Assembly (NCBI RefSeq): GCF_035222275.1
Contig: NC_085882.1
Coordinates: 1,371,501-1,435,500, forward strand
Source: Podospora bellae-mahoneyi
Lineage: Eukaryota; Ascomycota; Sordariomycetes; Sordariales; Podosporaceae
Direction of reading: 5' to 3'
Length of the DNA: 64,000 bases
Shown here piece by piece: positions 11,375 through 22,708 of the stretch. Numbering within the stretch: position 1 is the stretch's first letter; each line of letters begins with the position of its first letter. The notes beneath the pieces are model-generated. The model was not told the DNA's origin and did no database searches. It worked only from the letters and a program-made list of their open reading frames with translations. Made by a program: the position numbers and the translations under genes.

Positions 11375-12041
11375 CACTGTAATCGCTGCCTTCAAGGTGC
11401 GATATGGGGAAGAGATCTTATTTTCGGAGACGCGCTTGATGCTTATGGTGTTTGTCTGGTTGATGTCACTGCATTTCGTGTTGATTTACAGGAGTCCAGG
11501 CCCTTGCATCATCATTTGGTACAATGTGTCGATAGAGTTGAAGCCCTGTAGTTGTGAGACATACTCGTCTTCCGCGTCGCTGCGGCTCGCACGACATTAC
11601 AACTTTGCCACTCTCGTTGTCGAAGCAATCGGGACAATTACTCTCTGAGACCGGTTGCCTATCTCCTCTGCTCGTAAAGAGACGACCAGAACACCAATAG
11701 AACAAATAATTAATCAGAGATCTCTATTTATTTTGGTTCCCTATTTTGACCCAGACTAAAAAGGAAAAAAATAGTCCCATAGAACAGCAACTAAAAACAC
11801 CAAAAAAAAAAAAAAAAAAAAAAAAGCAAACACCAAAGCCGGCTAGCCATCTATAGCCAGATGCATGACCAAATCCTCTCAATCAGATGTCCTCCTCTTC
11901 CTTGATCTTGACGTCAATGCACTCCTCAATTCGCTCCTCCTTGACACCCACCGCAGTCGCAACGACAATGCTTCCACCGTCCTCCTTGTTGATGTCCACA
12001 GAGGTCACCTCCTGCTTGTTATCCTCGGAAACCTCCACCTT
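11375..12041. other. Spacer between U6 and the 3' end of Trm4
   Basis: About 670 nt with no supported gene. A run of more than 20 A residues is at about 11802-11825. The antisense ORF that begins at 11865 runs into the Trm4 coding region and is a shadow. Confidence 0.6.
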
Positions 12042-14852
12042 CTAAGCAGTAGCCTCCTTGACCTCCTCCTTCACCTCCTTAGCAGCAGGCGCATCGGGGA
12101 CCTCAACGTCCTCCGCCTTCACCTCCTCCCCCTCCTCCCCCTCCTGCTTGACCTCCTCAGCATCCTTCATCTCCTCATCCACTACCTCCCCCTTCTTCTC
12201 CTTGAGGTCCTCCTCCGGCAGCTGCTTCTTAATCCCCATATTAATAATAGGCGTGGTATCATTATAAATCCGCAACAGCATCGCGCTCCTGTCCTCCTTG
12301 GGCAGCATCAGGTTCAGGCTGTGGAAGCTCTTCCACAACGGCAGAGCCATGTGCTCGTTAAAGTCCTCGTCTGTTGGGTCTTCCGGCTCGACTCTGAGAA
12401 CACAGCAGCCCAGACCGATATCCCGGACCCTCTCGCCAATCTCCTCAAGCTTCTTGTACTCGTCCCCGGCAATCTTGGGGAACATCTCGATCAAGAGCTT
12501 CTTGAGCGTCTCCTTCTTCTTGAGAACGACCACTCTCTCCTCGCCGATGTAGCCGTGAAGAATGGGCATGCCCTCCGACTGAATACGCCATCTGCAGACC
12601 TCGGCCGAGGGGGCATCCTGCTTGACAAACATTTTCACACCACCGTGCACAAACTTGACCTGGCGGCCTTCGTTCAGAGACAAAATGTCACGGACAAGGG
12701 CAGAGGTGTAGTAGATGGCCTTGGCGGGCTCGCCCATGGCGTTGCGCACCATGTACCGATCGGTGGGGAAGCGATCTGAGATCTTGTAAAACTTGGTGAC
12801 GTCCTTGATGACCTCGTGATCGGGAGAGAGGTACTTGAACGGCTCCTCGTATGGACCCATACCTTGTCTGACCTTGCGATCGGGCACCGCCTCAGTAGTA
12901 GTGGCAGGAGTGGCAACAGCGGGGGTGGTCGACTCGGAAGGCTGCTCCTCAGCCTTGACTTCGTCCTCGGGGGCTTCTTCAGTCTTGGTGACCTCAGGCT
13001 CGGCCTCCTTGAGCTCCTCAGCCGCGACGACCTCAGCAGCGACTCCAGGGACGGGTTCCGGAACAGGAGCAGAGAGCTCCTCGACTGGGGTAATCTCATC
13101 CTGGACGGTCTCCTCTTCAACCTTGAGCTTCTTGACGCTGGAGTCATCCTTCTCCTCGTCCTCCTCCTCCAGGGGCCTCTTGGTAGCGCCGCTGGACTGG
13201 CCATTAGTCCTGGCCACAGGAGGCTGCTTTCTGTTTTCCTCGGGCTTTGCCTTGAACTCGGCCTTCTTGTGGAGAGCAGTGATGAAGAAGCCACCGGTAT
13301 CCTGCTGGTGGGGATAGACACGCATGCAGCGGTCGAGAGGGAGGTCAGCACAGTCGCTGCCCTCGGCAGGGGGGAACATGGACTCGACGAGACGGCTGGG
13401 AGTGACACCATCCTCGGTGGACTTGGTGTACTCCTCGACCTCCTGCCATGTGTTCCACAAGCGCTCAGACTTGTCCATGATCTGCCACTTCCTCATGCCG
13501 GGCTTGCGCTGGAGACCAGGAAGCTCATTGCTGCAGTCGAGGATTTCAATCTTGTCGGGACCGCCGCATCTCTCAATGGCAGCGGCAACAACGGACTCGT
13601 TCTCGACGGGGTTCATGGAGCAGGTCGAGTAGACGACCCGACCCCCTGGCTTGAGCATCTGCAGGGCACGGACGAGAATGCGGACCTGGGTAAGATGGAG
13701 ACCCAAAGCACTGCCGGGGGTCCAGTCCTTCCAGAGGTTGACATTCTTGCGAAGGGTGCCGTCACCGGAGCAGGGGACATCGGCAAGAATGCGGTCAAAC
13801 TTCAGGTAGTTGGGCTTTGTTGGGTTCTCGGGGTTGGGAATTCTGAGGGCAGGATACATGGTGGCGTCATGGTTGGTGACGATCATGTTGGGCGATGAGA
13901 GACGTTTAAGCTGGTGGATAAGCATGTGGCTGCGCTTGTAATCGGCATCGTTGGCGATGAGCATGCCGGTGGCTCTGCCGTCGTCGCTGGGGTCGGCCTC
14001 GAGTCTGGCGGCCTCGTCCTCCTGCTTGTCCTCGGACTTGACGGCACCGTTGGCGTCGCCAGAAAAGCCGCTGATGACCTGGCGGATACGGGACTCCTCG
14101 CCGCGGTGAATCATCTCGAGAAGCTGAGCAGCCTTGCTACCGGGAGCAGCGCAAAGATCGAGCACAGTCATGCCGGGCTTGAGGTCCATGAGCAGAGGGG
14201 GGATCATGGAGACAACCTCCTGTCTGCTAATGTTGCCGACACTGGTCTCGGACACCAAGAAGCGCTGGAACTTGGCGAAGGGAGGGAATTTGCGAACAAC
14301 GTTCTTGGGGGTGGTCATCATCCAGGCAAGGTCGTCGGGGTACCAAGGCACAACCTTGGGGGCTTCGACAATGACACCATCGTGGGTGATGCTTGTGATC
14401 TCGGGGATGTATCTCGTCTGAAGGAGGCGCTTAACGGCCAGGGCGTGTCTATTGTTTTCATGTTAGTGTCAAAGCAACAGTTGAGCTTCAAAAGAAAGTC
14501 GGCTGTGTATGTACCCTTTGGAGCCAGCGAAGCGGAAACTGTTAGGAAGCTCCCTCCGGTAAGCGGCCCAGAAGGCAGTCTGCTCGTCCTCGGGCAGGTC
14601 CTTCAAGAGGGTGTTGTAGTAGGTCTCGAGCTTCTTGTTCTCCTTGACGACCTCGGGGTATGTCTGGTAGGGACGGTGACCATCGCGGCCTCCTCCACGG
14701 CTACCACCGCGACCTCCGCGACCACCACGGCCGCCGCCTCGTTTGCCCTTATAAATATTAGCATACTTGGACAGAAAAGATGATGGAGAGGTGGTGAAAA
14801 GGAGGGCCGACGTCTGGAAGAAGGGAGCGCATACCCTGTTTCCGCGACCCAT
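12042..14852 (-). CDS. trm4: tRNA (cytosine-5)-methyltransferase Trm4/Ncl1 (NOL1/NOP2/Sun family)
   Basis: Three exons: 14852-14835 (18 nt), 14747-14515 and 14448-12042, encoding 885 residues. It methylates C5 of cytosines in several tRNAs in the nucleus using S-adenosylmethionine (family knowledge). The first exon encodes only MGRGNR and leads into an Arg/Gly-rich RNA-binding tail (RGGRGGRGGSRGG). The Rossmann core shows the SAM motif LDLCAAPGSKA near residue 180, the PCS motif in ILADVPCSGDGTLRKN near 309 and the catalytic TCS motif in YSTCSMNPVENESVV near 359. A Lys/Glu/acidic insert of roughly 100 residues separates this from a conserved C-terminal domain (PYEEPFKYLSPDHEVI onward). The tail (from about residue 830) is again Glu/Lys-rich. 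The exon 2/3 join rebuilds GSKGHALAVKRLLQ, strongly supporting the model. Overlapping antisense ORFs are composition artefacts. Confidence 0.93.
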
Positions 14853-15499
14853 AGTCAGTATCTGTCGCAATTGGGGGAGCGTTTGGTTGTCTGGATAGTT
14901 GCAATGCGCTCCAATCGCATCAATTCAACTGTTTCCAGTGCACGAAGAAAAAAAAATATGCGGGCGCGCGACTGTCTGAAAGCTTCAATGTGGGGGCGGG
15001 GACAATCTAATCTTTTTGGTGGAGTCACCAGCCAAGGCTCGGTGCCAAGATATCGAAGAACGATCCGAGGATTCCCCATTCAGGGGGCCAGAGTAACGAC
15101 TTCAAGATGCAATTTGCTTTGACATTCTCATTTCCTTATATTCTCTGTATATTTGATTTTACACTATTATACATGGCGTTCCAGTCCATAGCTAGTTTGG
15201 GACAGAACAAAGCTAGCTCATCCACAGCTATCTCGGAATTTACCAAGAAATACAAGCTCGATATTGACTTCGAGACAGAGCCTCGGCCGAACACGGAGAT
15301 CGATCATGTCTCCCCTCCTCCCCGTCATACTTGTTCACCTACCCAGAACAACCAGGTCCCTGCTTGTATGGCCATGTGTGAGGGCTGGTCTCTGCTGTGC
15401 TGCCATAACCCCAGCCGATTGGTAATCGTGGTGCAGCATGATCCGACATGAGTAACCATAGATGTTCATAAGCTATGCGTCTCGAATACCTGGCTAAGT
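14853..15499. other. Spacer: Trm4 promoter and Mtg2 3' end
   Basis: About 650 nt. A 114-codon plus-strand frame at 15107-15451 shows no domain or conserved pattern and is not called. No RNA gene is seen. Confidence 0.55.
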
Positions 15500-17215
15500 T
15501 CACCCATCGAGCAAACCAACTGTCCAATGGATAACCCTGTCTACACCGTGGCCGTTGATGGCGCTGACGGGAATGGCAGCGCAGTCCTTGATCCACGCTC
15601 CCTCGACACCACTGGGGTGAGGCTCATCGCCGCGAGTGACAGCGGCAAGATAGTCTCTCAGTTCGGCAAAGTTTTCCTGCGCACCTGGCAGGTCGCCTTT
15701 GGTGGCCACCACAAACCATGGCTTGCCTGCGATGTGAAGACCAGCGCCAGCAGTGGTTGTCTTGGCGACACCAGAACTTGTCCAGAAGTCGCTTTGCATA
15801 GTCTCTCCGGCCGACGCGCTCCAGTCAATGGCGGCCTCGCGCTCCCGTTGCTGTTCCTCTTCCTCCCTCATCTGTGCATATAAGCCAACCTCGAGCCACA
15901 AGGCCTTGAGTGCTTCGACTGCGTTGCCATTTCCAAGATCGATGACAAACGCAAGCACGCCGGCCCGCTCAACATGACGCAGGAAAGCAATTCCAAGTCC
16001 CCTGTCCAAGTGAGCTCCCTCAATTAATCCGGGAATATCGGCGATGGTGAACTTGGTTCGCTGTTGAAGTTCCGGTTCGGCGGGTTCGGCCCAAGGGTCG
16101 TCCGATACGTCTTCTGCAGTTACTTTGAAACTTTTCACCATCGGTCGACCCTTGTTGTTATCGAGGACAACTGTGCCGATGTTTGGCTGAAGCGTCGTGA
16201 AAGCCCAGTTCCCCACGCGAGCGCGACTGTTGGTAACGGCGCGCAAGAGAGTGCTCTTTCCGGCGTTTGGCAATCCTACCAAGCCGACATCTGCCAACAA
16301 CTTGAGTTCCATCTCGATTTCCATCGTCATGGCATTCTCACCCCGCGTCGCAAACATGGGCTTGCGCAGGTTCTTGGACACGAAATGTGGGTTCCCAAGT
16401 CCACCAAGGCCTCCTGCTGCCAAGAGAATGGGACGAGGTGTCGGTCGAGAGAGGTCCAGATAGACAGGTGCCTTTGGTTGTTTCAGAAGCCGATCGCGAA
16501 TTGGCAGATCAGGTAGCTCAACCCGTTTGCGTTCCGAAGATGACATGCCGGGATACAGAATCCATTTCTTCCTATCCGGGTCTTCAATCGGCTCTCCATC
16601 CTCATCCATCTCCACTGCAACAGGGTCCCGCCTTCTTTTCCGGCGCTTCTTGGTCAAATATTCCTCCACAGCTTCTGGGTCGTCACGGGAGATCTCTCGA
16701 ACGACGGTGCCGACTGGAACGCTGAGAATCACGTCCTCTCCACGCTGACCGCCTTTTGCGCTTCCCTGGCCACTCTTTCCCCTCCCAGCGCGCGCAAATT
16801 TTCTCCGCGCCAACTTGTGTAGCGATGTTTCGCTGTGCACTGCTTGGATGTAGATACTCCCGCCGTGTCCTCCATCACCACCATTGGGAGGCCCGTCCGC
16901 CATATATGCCTCGCGCAAGAATGAAATACAGCCATGTCCGCCGGGTCCAGCATGAAGAGTCAGTTTGGCCTTGTCGGCAAAGTTGGGCATCGAGTAGTCG
17001 TCGGGAGAGGGGTTCAGACGAGTCGTCGCATATTCAATGTCGTCCTGTGCTGGTGCTGAGGGGTCAGTGCTTGCGTGTCGCCTGCCATGGACGGCCAGGT
17101 TGAAGCGCGAGATGTGGCTTCCATTAGGCCCAAATATCGATGGGTAAAGAAAGGGAAGAAACACCCGCGGGCCTCGAGAGCCCCGGCAGGCCATTGTGAG
17201 AGAAATGAGAGACAA
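15500..17215 (-). CDS. mtg2: Mitochondrial ribosome-assembly GTPase Mtg2 (Obg family)
   Basis: Single-exon gene of 571 residues. Obg GTPases act in assembly of the large ribosomal subunit; Mtg2 is the mitochondrial form (family knowledge). The N-terminus is Arg-rich with few acids (RFNLAVHGRRHAS), consistent with a mitochondrial targeting peptide. The Obg fold is marked by Gly-rich turns HAGPGGHGC, GGDGGHGGSIYIQA and GKSGQGSAKGG, and carries a charged insert (KKRRKRRRD and an acidic patch) not usual in bacteria. The G domain shows the P-loop GLPNAGKST, switch region TLQPNIGTV, DIPGLIEGAH (G3), and a late VVATKGDL (G4 in the form TKxD rather than NKxD), then IPVSAINGHG (G5). A second Met at residue 8 (MACRG) is an alternative start. 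Confidence 0.92.
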   Translation of the reverse strand: MSLISLTMACRGSRGPRVFLPFLYPSIFGPNGSHISRFNLAVHGRRHASTDPSAPAQDDIEYATTRLNPSPDDYSMPNFADKAKLTLHAGPGGHGCISFLREAYMADGPPNGGDGGHGGSIYIQAVHSETSLHKLARRKFARAGRGKSGQGSAKGGQRGEDVILSVPVGTVVREISRDDPEAVEEYLTKKRRKRRRDPVAVEMDEDGEPIEDPDRKKWILYPGMSSSERKRVELPDLPIRDRLLKQPKAPVYLDLSRPTPRPILLAAGGLGGLGNPHFVSKNLRKPMFATRGENAMTMEIEMELKLLADVGLVGLPNAGKSTLLRAVTNSRARVGNWAFTTLQPNIGTVVLDNNKGRPMVKSFKVTAEDVSDDPWAEPAEPELQQRTKFTIADIPGLIEGAHLDRGLGIAFLRHVERAGVLAFVIDLGNGNAVEALKALWLEVGLYAQMREEEEQQREREAAIDWSASAGETMQSDFWTSSGVAKTTTAGAGLHIAGKPWFVVATKGDLPGAQENFAELRDYLAAVTRGDEPHPSGVEGAWIKDCAAIPVSAINGHGVDRVIHWTVGLLDG

Positions 17216-19149
17216 AAATGGTTGAAGATGTTGCTGCTGTTTGGCCCCTGTTCAGATAATTTTGAACAGGGGTCCTTGGGGATGGGACCGATAAGATAGC
17301 GATGGAATTACCCCATGGTGTGCTAGACAAGCAACCCCTGTCCGGCAGTGGCTGTTGTCACCCGCCACAGCACGTACCACCTGGGGCTTTGAAGCCGAGC
17401 GTGGGAGCGGCTTTCTGCGTCCTTTTAGACTCCAACGGTCAAACGTCCAACGTCGATGTTGAATGTAAAGATATGAGACATATCCAATGCCTCACTTCTT
17501 GGTCAATTGCCTTCTACATGACGTCTACTTATACTCTCTCGTCAAAGAGAGACGCGCTCAAGGCCCTTGTCCCCTCCCCGCGTCGTGTTCCAGTCTGTCA
17601 TGCGGGTGCTCGTCTTTGGCGTCACGCTGGGCTGGGCTTTCATTTGCTGGACCCGAGCCTGCATTGCTGCATCTGCGTCGACGGCTGGCCCTCCCCGTTG
17701 GCAGCATCAAACATGCGGTCAGCATCCGAGACGTGGGTAGTATAGTGCCCCAGAAGTGTCGTTCGTTCGTTCTGCTCAGTTGAGCCATTCCCAGTCCCAA
17801 GGCATTGAAGCGTTTTCCAGCCTCTGGTACCCCGTCTTTTGCCCGCCAATCCCGTCGTTGAGCCGCCATTGACCCCCCATGCAGCCGGGCGAGACAGGAG
17901 ACACTACCACCGAGCACCGTCTTCGCCGCCCGTTTGCTTTTTTTCTTATTAATATTGGATTTTATTTTTCTGTTTTGTGGCACTCCCCAGATTGTCCTAC
18001 AAGACACACGAGTTCTTCTGGACTTGAATCTTTCTTCAAGTCTCTACTGGCCACCTCAATAATACATAACAAATACCGCCGGATCACCCAGTGGTCATTC
18101 GGGAAGCGATCTCTCCATATTCCCTCGTCCCGGCTCCACCATCTCCGCTTCACCCCTCTCCTCATCCCCTCGTCCCCTCGTCCGCTCTCTCGCCGTGGTA
18201 CATCTTGTCACCCCCTCTTTTGCCCCCAGCAGCGTTTTCTGCTGCTACCATTCGAGCCACTCTGCTTCTCTTACTATACTCCGTCTCGGTATCGTGATTA
18301 ACAAACGGGAACAAGCCAGCCACGCTACTCTGTGCTGGTCCCGCTTCTTTGCGATCATCGCGTGTCGGGATTGGGCTGAACAGGCATTGGGCATCTGCAA
18401 GAGCTGCAGACGACTTGCTGCCATACGTCCGCATTCGAGCCACGACACAGATTCCAGACTAAACGTGGTTAAGCCCGCCTTGGTTTGTGTGTGAGCGAGC
18501 CAGCGATCCAGCCCTCGCCCAACTCCATCTTCTCCTCCTGCTGCAACCTCGGCCACAATCCACCAAAGAGAGCCTCTCCTCTCTGCCTCCCCTTCTCCCA
18601 AACACGAACGACGTGGTTCTGTCCGTCACTGAGCACCCAGGAAAGGTCCCCCAGAATGTGAGTTCTCCGTACAGTCCAGTCCGTACACGCCGTCCAGTCC
18701 AGCTCAGCTCACACGCAGATACCCAGACGCTCACGACGCACCATCTATCTGCTTGCTGCAGCTTGAGCATTCGTGGACTGCTTGTTGCTTGCTGCTTGCA
18801 GTCAGTCTATTCCCATCGCCGCCCGCCCCGAGTGTGTGTGAGCGTCCTCCTCTCTCCAGGTCAGTTGTTGTTCACCCAGTCTCTCGTCCATTCACGCCCT
18901 CTTTGTCCCCCGGTCCCCCTCTCCCAACCTGAGCCTCATCGCTGCCCGTCAGGTGCTGCGTGTTCCTTATCTTCTGGACTGGAAACATCTCCCCGCCCGG
19001 CTGATCTTCTCTCCCATCTTCTCCATATCATCTCTTGTTATTCTGGGCAGGACCCCAGAGCACAGCTGTTTCATGACCATAGATCATGAGACTGTGTACT
19101 TTTGTGTATCATCACCTTGACTTGAAAGCCTCAGACGGGCACCTTCCCC
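17216..19149. other. Intergenic region with long pyrimidine-rich leader
   Basis: About 1.9 kb before the Cys-motif protein. From about 17880 onward the plus strand is rich in C/T tracts (CCTCGTCCC, CTCTCTCC, TCTTCTCCTCC) with many short upstream ORFs. This resembles the long 5' leaders of filamentous fungal regulatory genes (inference). No protein-like frame is seen. Confidence 0.5.
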
Positions 19150-20063
19150 ATGAACCACCAACCACCACCACACCGAGACATTTCCAACGGTCAAGCACTA
19201 AACATGTATTCCAGAGACTACAATTACAACAACAACAACAACAACAACAACACCTCCCCCAACACCAAATCCTCCCGCAAAGGGGTGATCAGGATGGATC
19301 CCGATTGTGCCATTTGCCACGCCCCGGCTTCTCACGCCTGCGAGTGTGAGGCCAAGGGTCTGGAGGTGGCGGTCCGGCAAGCCGAGGCCCGTATGATGCA
19401 GTCTATCTACAATGACATCAGGTCAGTATCCCCTATCTTATCACTATTAAAGGTCTTCATAGACATGCTAACACTCATGGTAGATCATGGGTTCGCGCAC
19501 ACGCACAGGATTATATCCTCGAGTACTTCCGACTGTTGACAGAGCGACGCAAGGCGACACATGCCCAACACTTGGAACGCATCACTGCTCATGCCTACCA
19601 CTACTACCACGCTCCACCGCATCCCAATGAGATCGCGGCCGCGCAACAGGCGCTCAAGAGGGGTATTGATGAGGACTGGCAAGCATCGGTTCAACGCTAT
19701 CCCGAGGTACTCGAGTACTTCTACAGCTTGGTTGAACTGACCCTTCCCGACGATAACGAGCCTGCTGTCAAGGACCCGCCCCTCAGCGCCCTCCAAGGGT
19801 CTCGCAAAGCAGCTCGACGAAACACTGGACCAGGGACTGCTGTGAGCGGCCCTAGCCTCGCAGCCCCCCCTCCTCATCTCCATGAGAGAGAGCCTCTGCC
19901 ACTTCCTCGAGGCCGGACCCCGCCACCACTTGAGCCCTTGCGCGAGAGAAGAACGCCTGCGCCACCAGGAGGAGGAAGAAGGCAGTCTTACAGAGGCCCT
20001 CCACCCGGACCCCCACCCCCGCCCGCTTCTGCTTACTTCCCACCGCAGTATGGGCCAATGTAA
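19150..20063 (+). CDS. Conserved-looking fungal protein with an N-terminal Cys motif and Pro-rich tail
   Basis: Two exons: 19150-19421 and 19484-20063, with a 62 nt intron carrying a GCTAAC branch point; 283 residues. After an Asn-repeat stretch (residues 27-34) comes a Cys cluster with Cys at 53, 56, 64 and 66 (CAICHAPASHACEC), possibly a small zinc site. A helical region follows (GLEVAVRQAEARMMQSIYNDIR, then SWVRAHAQDYILEYFRLLTERRK), with patterned aromatics in HAYHYYHAPP, PEVLEYFYSLVELTLP. The last 90 residues are Pro/Arg-rich and disordered, ending in SAYFPPQYGPM. I recognise no named family. The balance of ordered core and disordered tail suggests a real scaffold-like protein. Alternative start: Met19 (MYSRDYN). 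No function is proposed. Confidence 0.78.
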
Positions 20064-22640
20064 GCGATCATCAGAACTAGATCACTAGCATTACACTCCT
20101 GGGGAGTTCCTGTCACGGCGGTAGCGACCTGGGCTCGCTCTTTTGCATCATCATCATCTCCTTTGTGCCCGCGCTCGAGACGTTATATCACCCAACACAC
20201 CGCTCCACCTTCAAGACGCCAACGAGACCACGAGAGCATCATGTCCCCGGATTTCTTTCCCCATGGTTATGATTTTCTTCCCACGGTTTACGATTTCTGC
20301 ATAGCCTCGGTTATGGTTTTTTTCGATGGCATCTTTTTTTGATTTACTCACGTTTTGGACAACTTCAGTGTTCCTCGATACTCACGACAGTCATAGACAT
20401 TGTTTGTGTCTCTTGAGAGTTGAACATCATTTTGGACAAACAACAACGAAGGAGGAGGAGCTTTACACATCGATATTTTTTATGTTTCTTTTTTAACCTT
20501 TGATTTTATGGCGAACCGGTTCAAACAGTACGGATTATGGTTGGGATATCTCATGCTGAACTTTTTTTGTCACCTTTCGCTCACCTCTCCACAACTTTTT
20601 TGGGGCGTTCTTTTTTTCCTGCTGTTCGGAGGCTATTTTTGTGTACCGCGCTTTTGCTGGCTTAATATCGCTTGAACCGACACCCCCTCTCCGTTCTTCG
20701 ACTGAGTTGATAACACATGGGGAAAGGGAAGAAAACCTGCATTTACCACGAGAGAGAGAGGATAACGGCGGATGTCTGAATGATGGATGGGGGAACGTTT
20801 TTGGATTACCTTATTGATACCGACATATGAGATTGTTTGTGTTTTGAAAAAGAAAAATTGGGAAAGAAACGGGGAGATTGTGGAGGAGATATCATGGTTT
20901 GTTTTGTTATGATGGATGGGATAGGATTTTCTCTAGTACATTTTGTTGAGTTATGTTATCTTTCGGTGGGGAGGCAAAGGGGAGCTGGAGGGCTTGATTA
21001 ACATCGGCTCTTGGTTCTCCAGACGGTGAAGGGGTAGGGCATCCGCCAGGAAAGTCGTCATCGATGTTGATTGACTGACTCTGGCTGGAAGACTGGACCT
21101 TGGTACCGCCGTCGTTCTTTGACCTACCCTGGAGGAGAAGGTCTGTGTACATACGGACGATTAAAAAAACATTAGGAAAATTGAGATTATCGGATCTCTG
21201 TATTGTTTTTCTTGCTGCCTGTGCTGTTATCGTTGCCGTGATGCCTGTACTTGTGCCACTATCACCGTCGACACCGTTACCTAACCGACAACGGTTCAAA
21301 ATATCACTTCTCCAACGCAAACCGACCGTCGATCAAGATCCACAAACGGTAGCAACCCGGTGTCCCCGTTTAACAAGATCTACTAAAGCCCACACAAGTA
21401 TCATCACTTGTCAAACTAAGATGATCCAACCGGAAAAGCTTGATTGACTAGCTAGGGCCCAGGGAACCGGAAGCTGTCGTGTGTTCCATCAGTTCTCACG
21501 ACAGCATCACTTACACACTCAATCTATTGTCTTCCCGTTCAATCATCAAACCCTGGCCCAGAATAAACAGCCGGAAACAAAACCAACCCTGATCTGTAAA
21601 GCCCAAGAATAGAAACCAACTACCTTCCCCCGGTTTCAACGGTGCCCAACCCTCTCTCCTCCCCGCCCCCTCGCTGCCTTATTCGTTCGTTCGTCTTACC
21701 TCCTTTAAGAAACCGGTCAACCTCCTGGCTCGGAAAGCTTCCACGTCCGTGCGCTAACAACGGATAGAAAATGGGTTACATGCACGTCATGTTTTGGGTG
21801 GTGTGACGGGAGGTAACATGGAGATGATCATACCTATCTGGACGACTGTTATGGATGGGACGGCTGCTTATAAACAAGAATCCTCCATCTCCTTCGAGCA
21901 CCATCCACATTTTCCTTCTAGCGTCTTCTTGCATGGGCTTCTTCCAAGAATACCATCCCCATTCCTCATCCTTGCTTTGCTGTGCACTGCTTACCATTGA
22001 GGACGTGAGACTTGTTTTTTTTTTCTGAGGTGATACGAAAGGACAACGCAATGCCTAGTTGAGCGTTATGGGATAGTACTGTATGAAAAGAGGGGAGGAG
22101 ACGGCTTTGAGTGGCTCGGTGCCCGACCAGATGGGGGGTTCTAGGGGGGGAAGTCTGGCATGTGATTTCAGTCCAGCTTTTCAGGATCGGGCCGGGGATC
22201 GGACTGGAGAGAGTGGACGATATCCGAGGACGGGTTCGGACATCATGTTTAATCTTCAAAGTCCTCATCATCTACCTTGGTTTGGCTTGTCTAGTTGCAG
22301 GTGAGAGGATCGAGGGGAGCACTCCGTCCGGAACATCTTAACGTGGTATCGCAGTAGGTAGGTAGTTTGAGCTTTAACGTATCATCAACTGCTATACCAG
22401 TGGTGGATTTCAAGAAACCCAACCGACGCCGAGCCCCTCTCTCTGCCCTGCCTCATCTACCTCGATCAGTTCCTTCCCTCTTCCCTCACCCTCTTCACGC
22501 TCCTTCCCTCACCCCCCTTCAACGCTCCTTCCCCGACCGCACCACTACAACCCAGCGACTTCTCTCCTTCCTCGGTAATCACAGCTCCTTCCTTGCAAAC
22601 CTTGTACCACCTTTCCGAACCACTTCCCAACAACAACATC
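20064..22640. other. Gene-free stretch, T-rich 3' flank
   Basis: About 2.6 kb. The first 850 nt are rich in T-runs and ATGGTT/ACGATTT motifs and may be a long 3' UTR of the Cys-motif gene. The remainder has only short ORFs lacking any family pattern. Confidence 0.5.
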
Positions 22641-22660
22641 AATTAACTGCTACTACGGTG

Positions 22661-22708
22661 GCAGTCCTAACAATCTTGCAGACCCAGGTTCGAATCCTGG
22701 TGCGAGGA
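22661..22708 (+). tRNA. tRNA 3' fragment, possibly Val-like
   Basis: A perfect T arm (CCAGG-TTCGAAT-CCTGG, 22684-22700) with a canonical B box, followed by a 7 nt acceptor strand (TGCGAGG) plus discriminator A, then a T4 stretch at 22715-22718. A CCTAACAA loop at 22666-22673 would present anticodon AAC (Val). However, the anticodon stem has mismatches, and no D arm, A box or matching 5' acceptor strand is found in front. This looks like the 3' part of a decayed tRNA gene, or an isolated TFIIIC-binding B box. Confidence 0.4.

Noticed and set aside
12674-13898. Long ORFs antisense to and overlapping the Trm4 gene (245 and 360 codons)
   Set aside because: Composition artefacts of a codon-biased gene; no domains, while the Trm4 frame has all catalytic motifs.
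15107-15451. 114-codon plus-strand ORF between Trm4 and Mtg2
   Set aside because: No conserved pattern, no domain, and poor context.
20907-21320. 137-codon minus-strand ORF after the Cys-motif gene
   Set aside because: Lies in a T-rich presumed 3' flank, with no recognisable family or splice partners.
22589-22708. A full tRNA with a CCTTGCA 5' acceptor strand at 22591 pairing with TGCGAGG
   Set aside because: The pairing has one wobble, but no A box or D arm follows it and the implied gene would need an intron in a non-canonical place.
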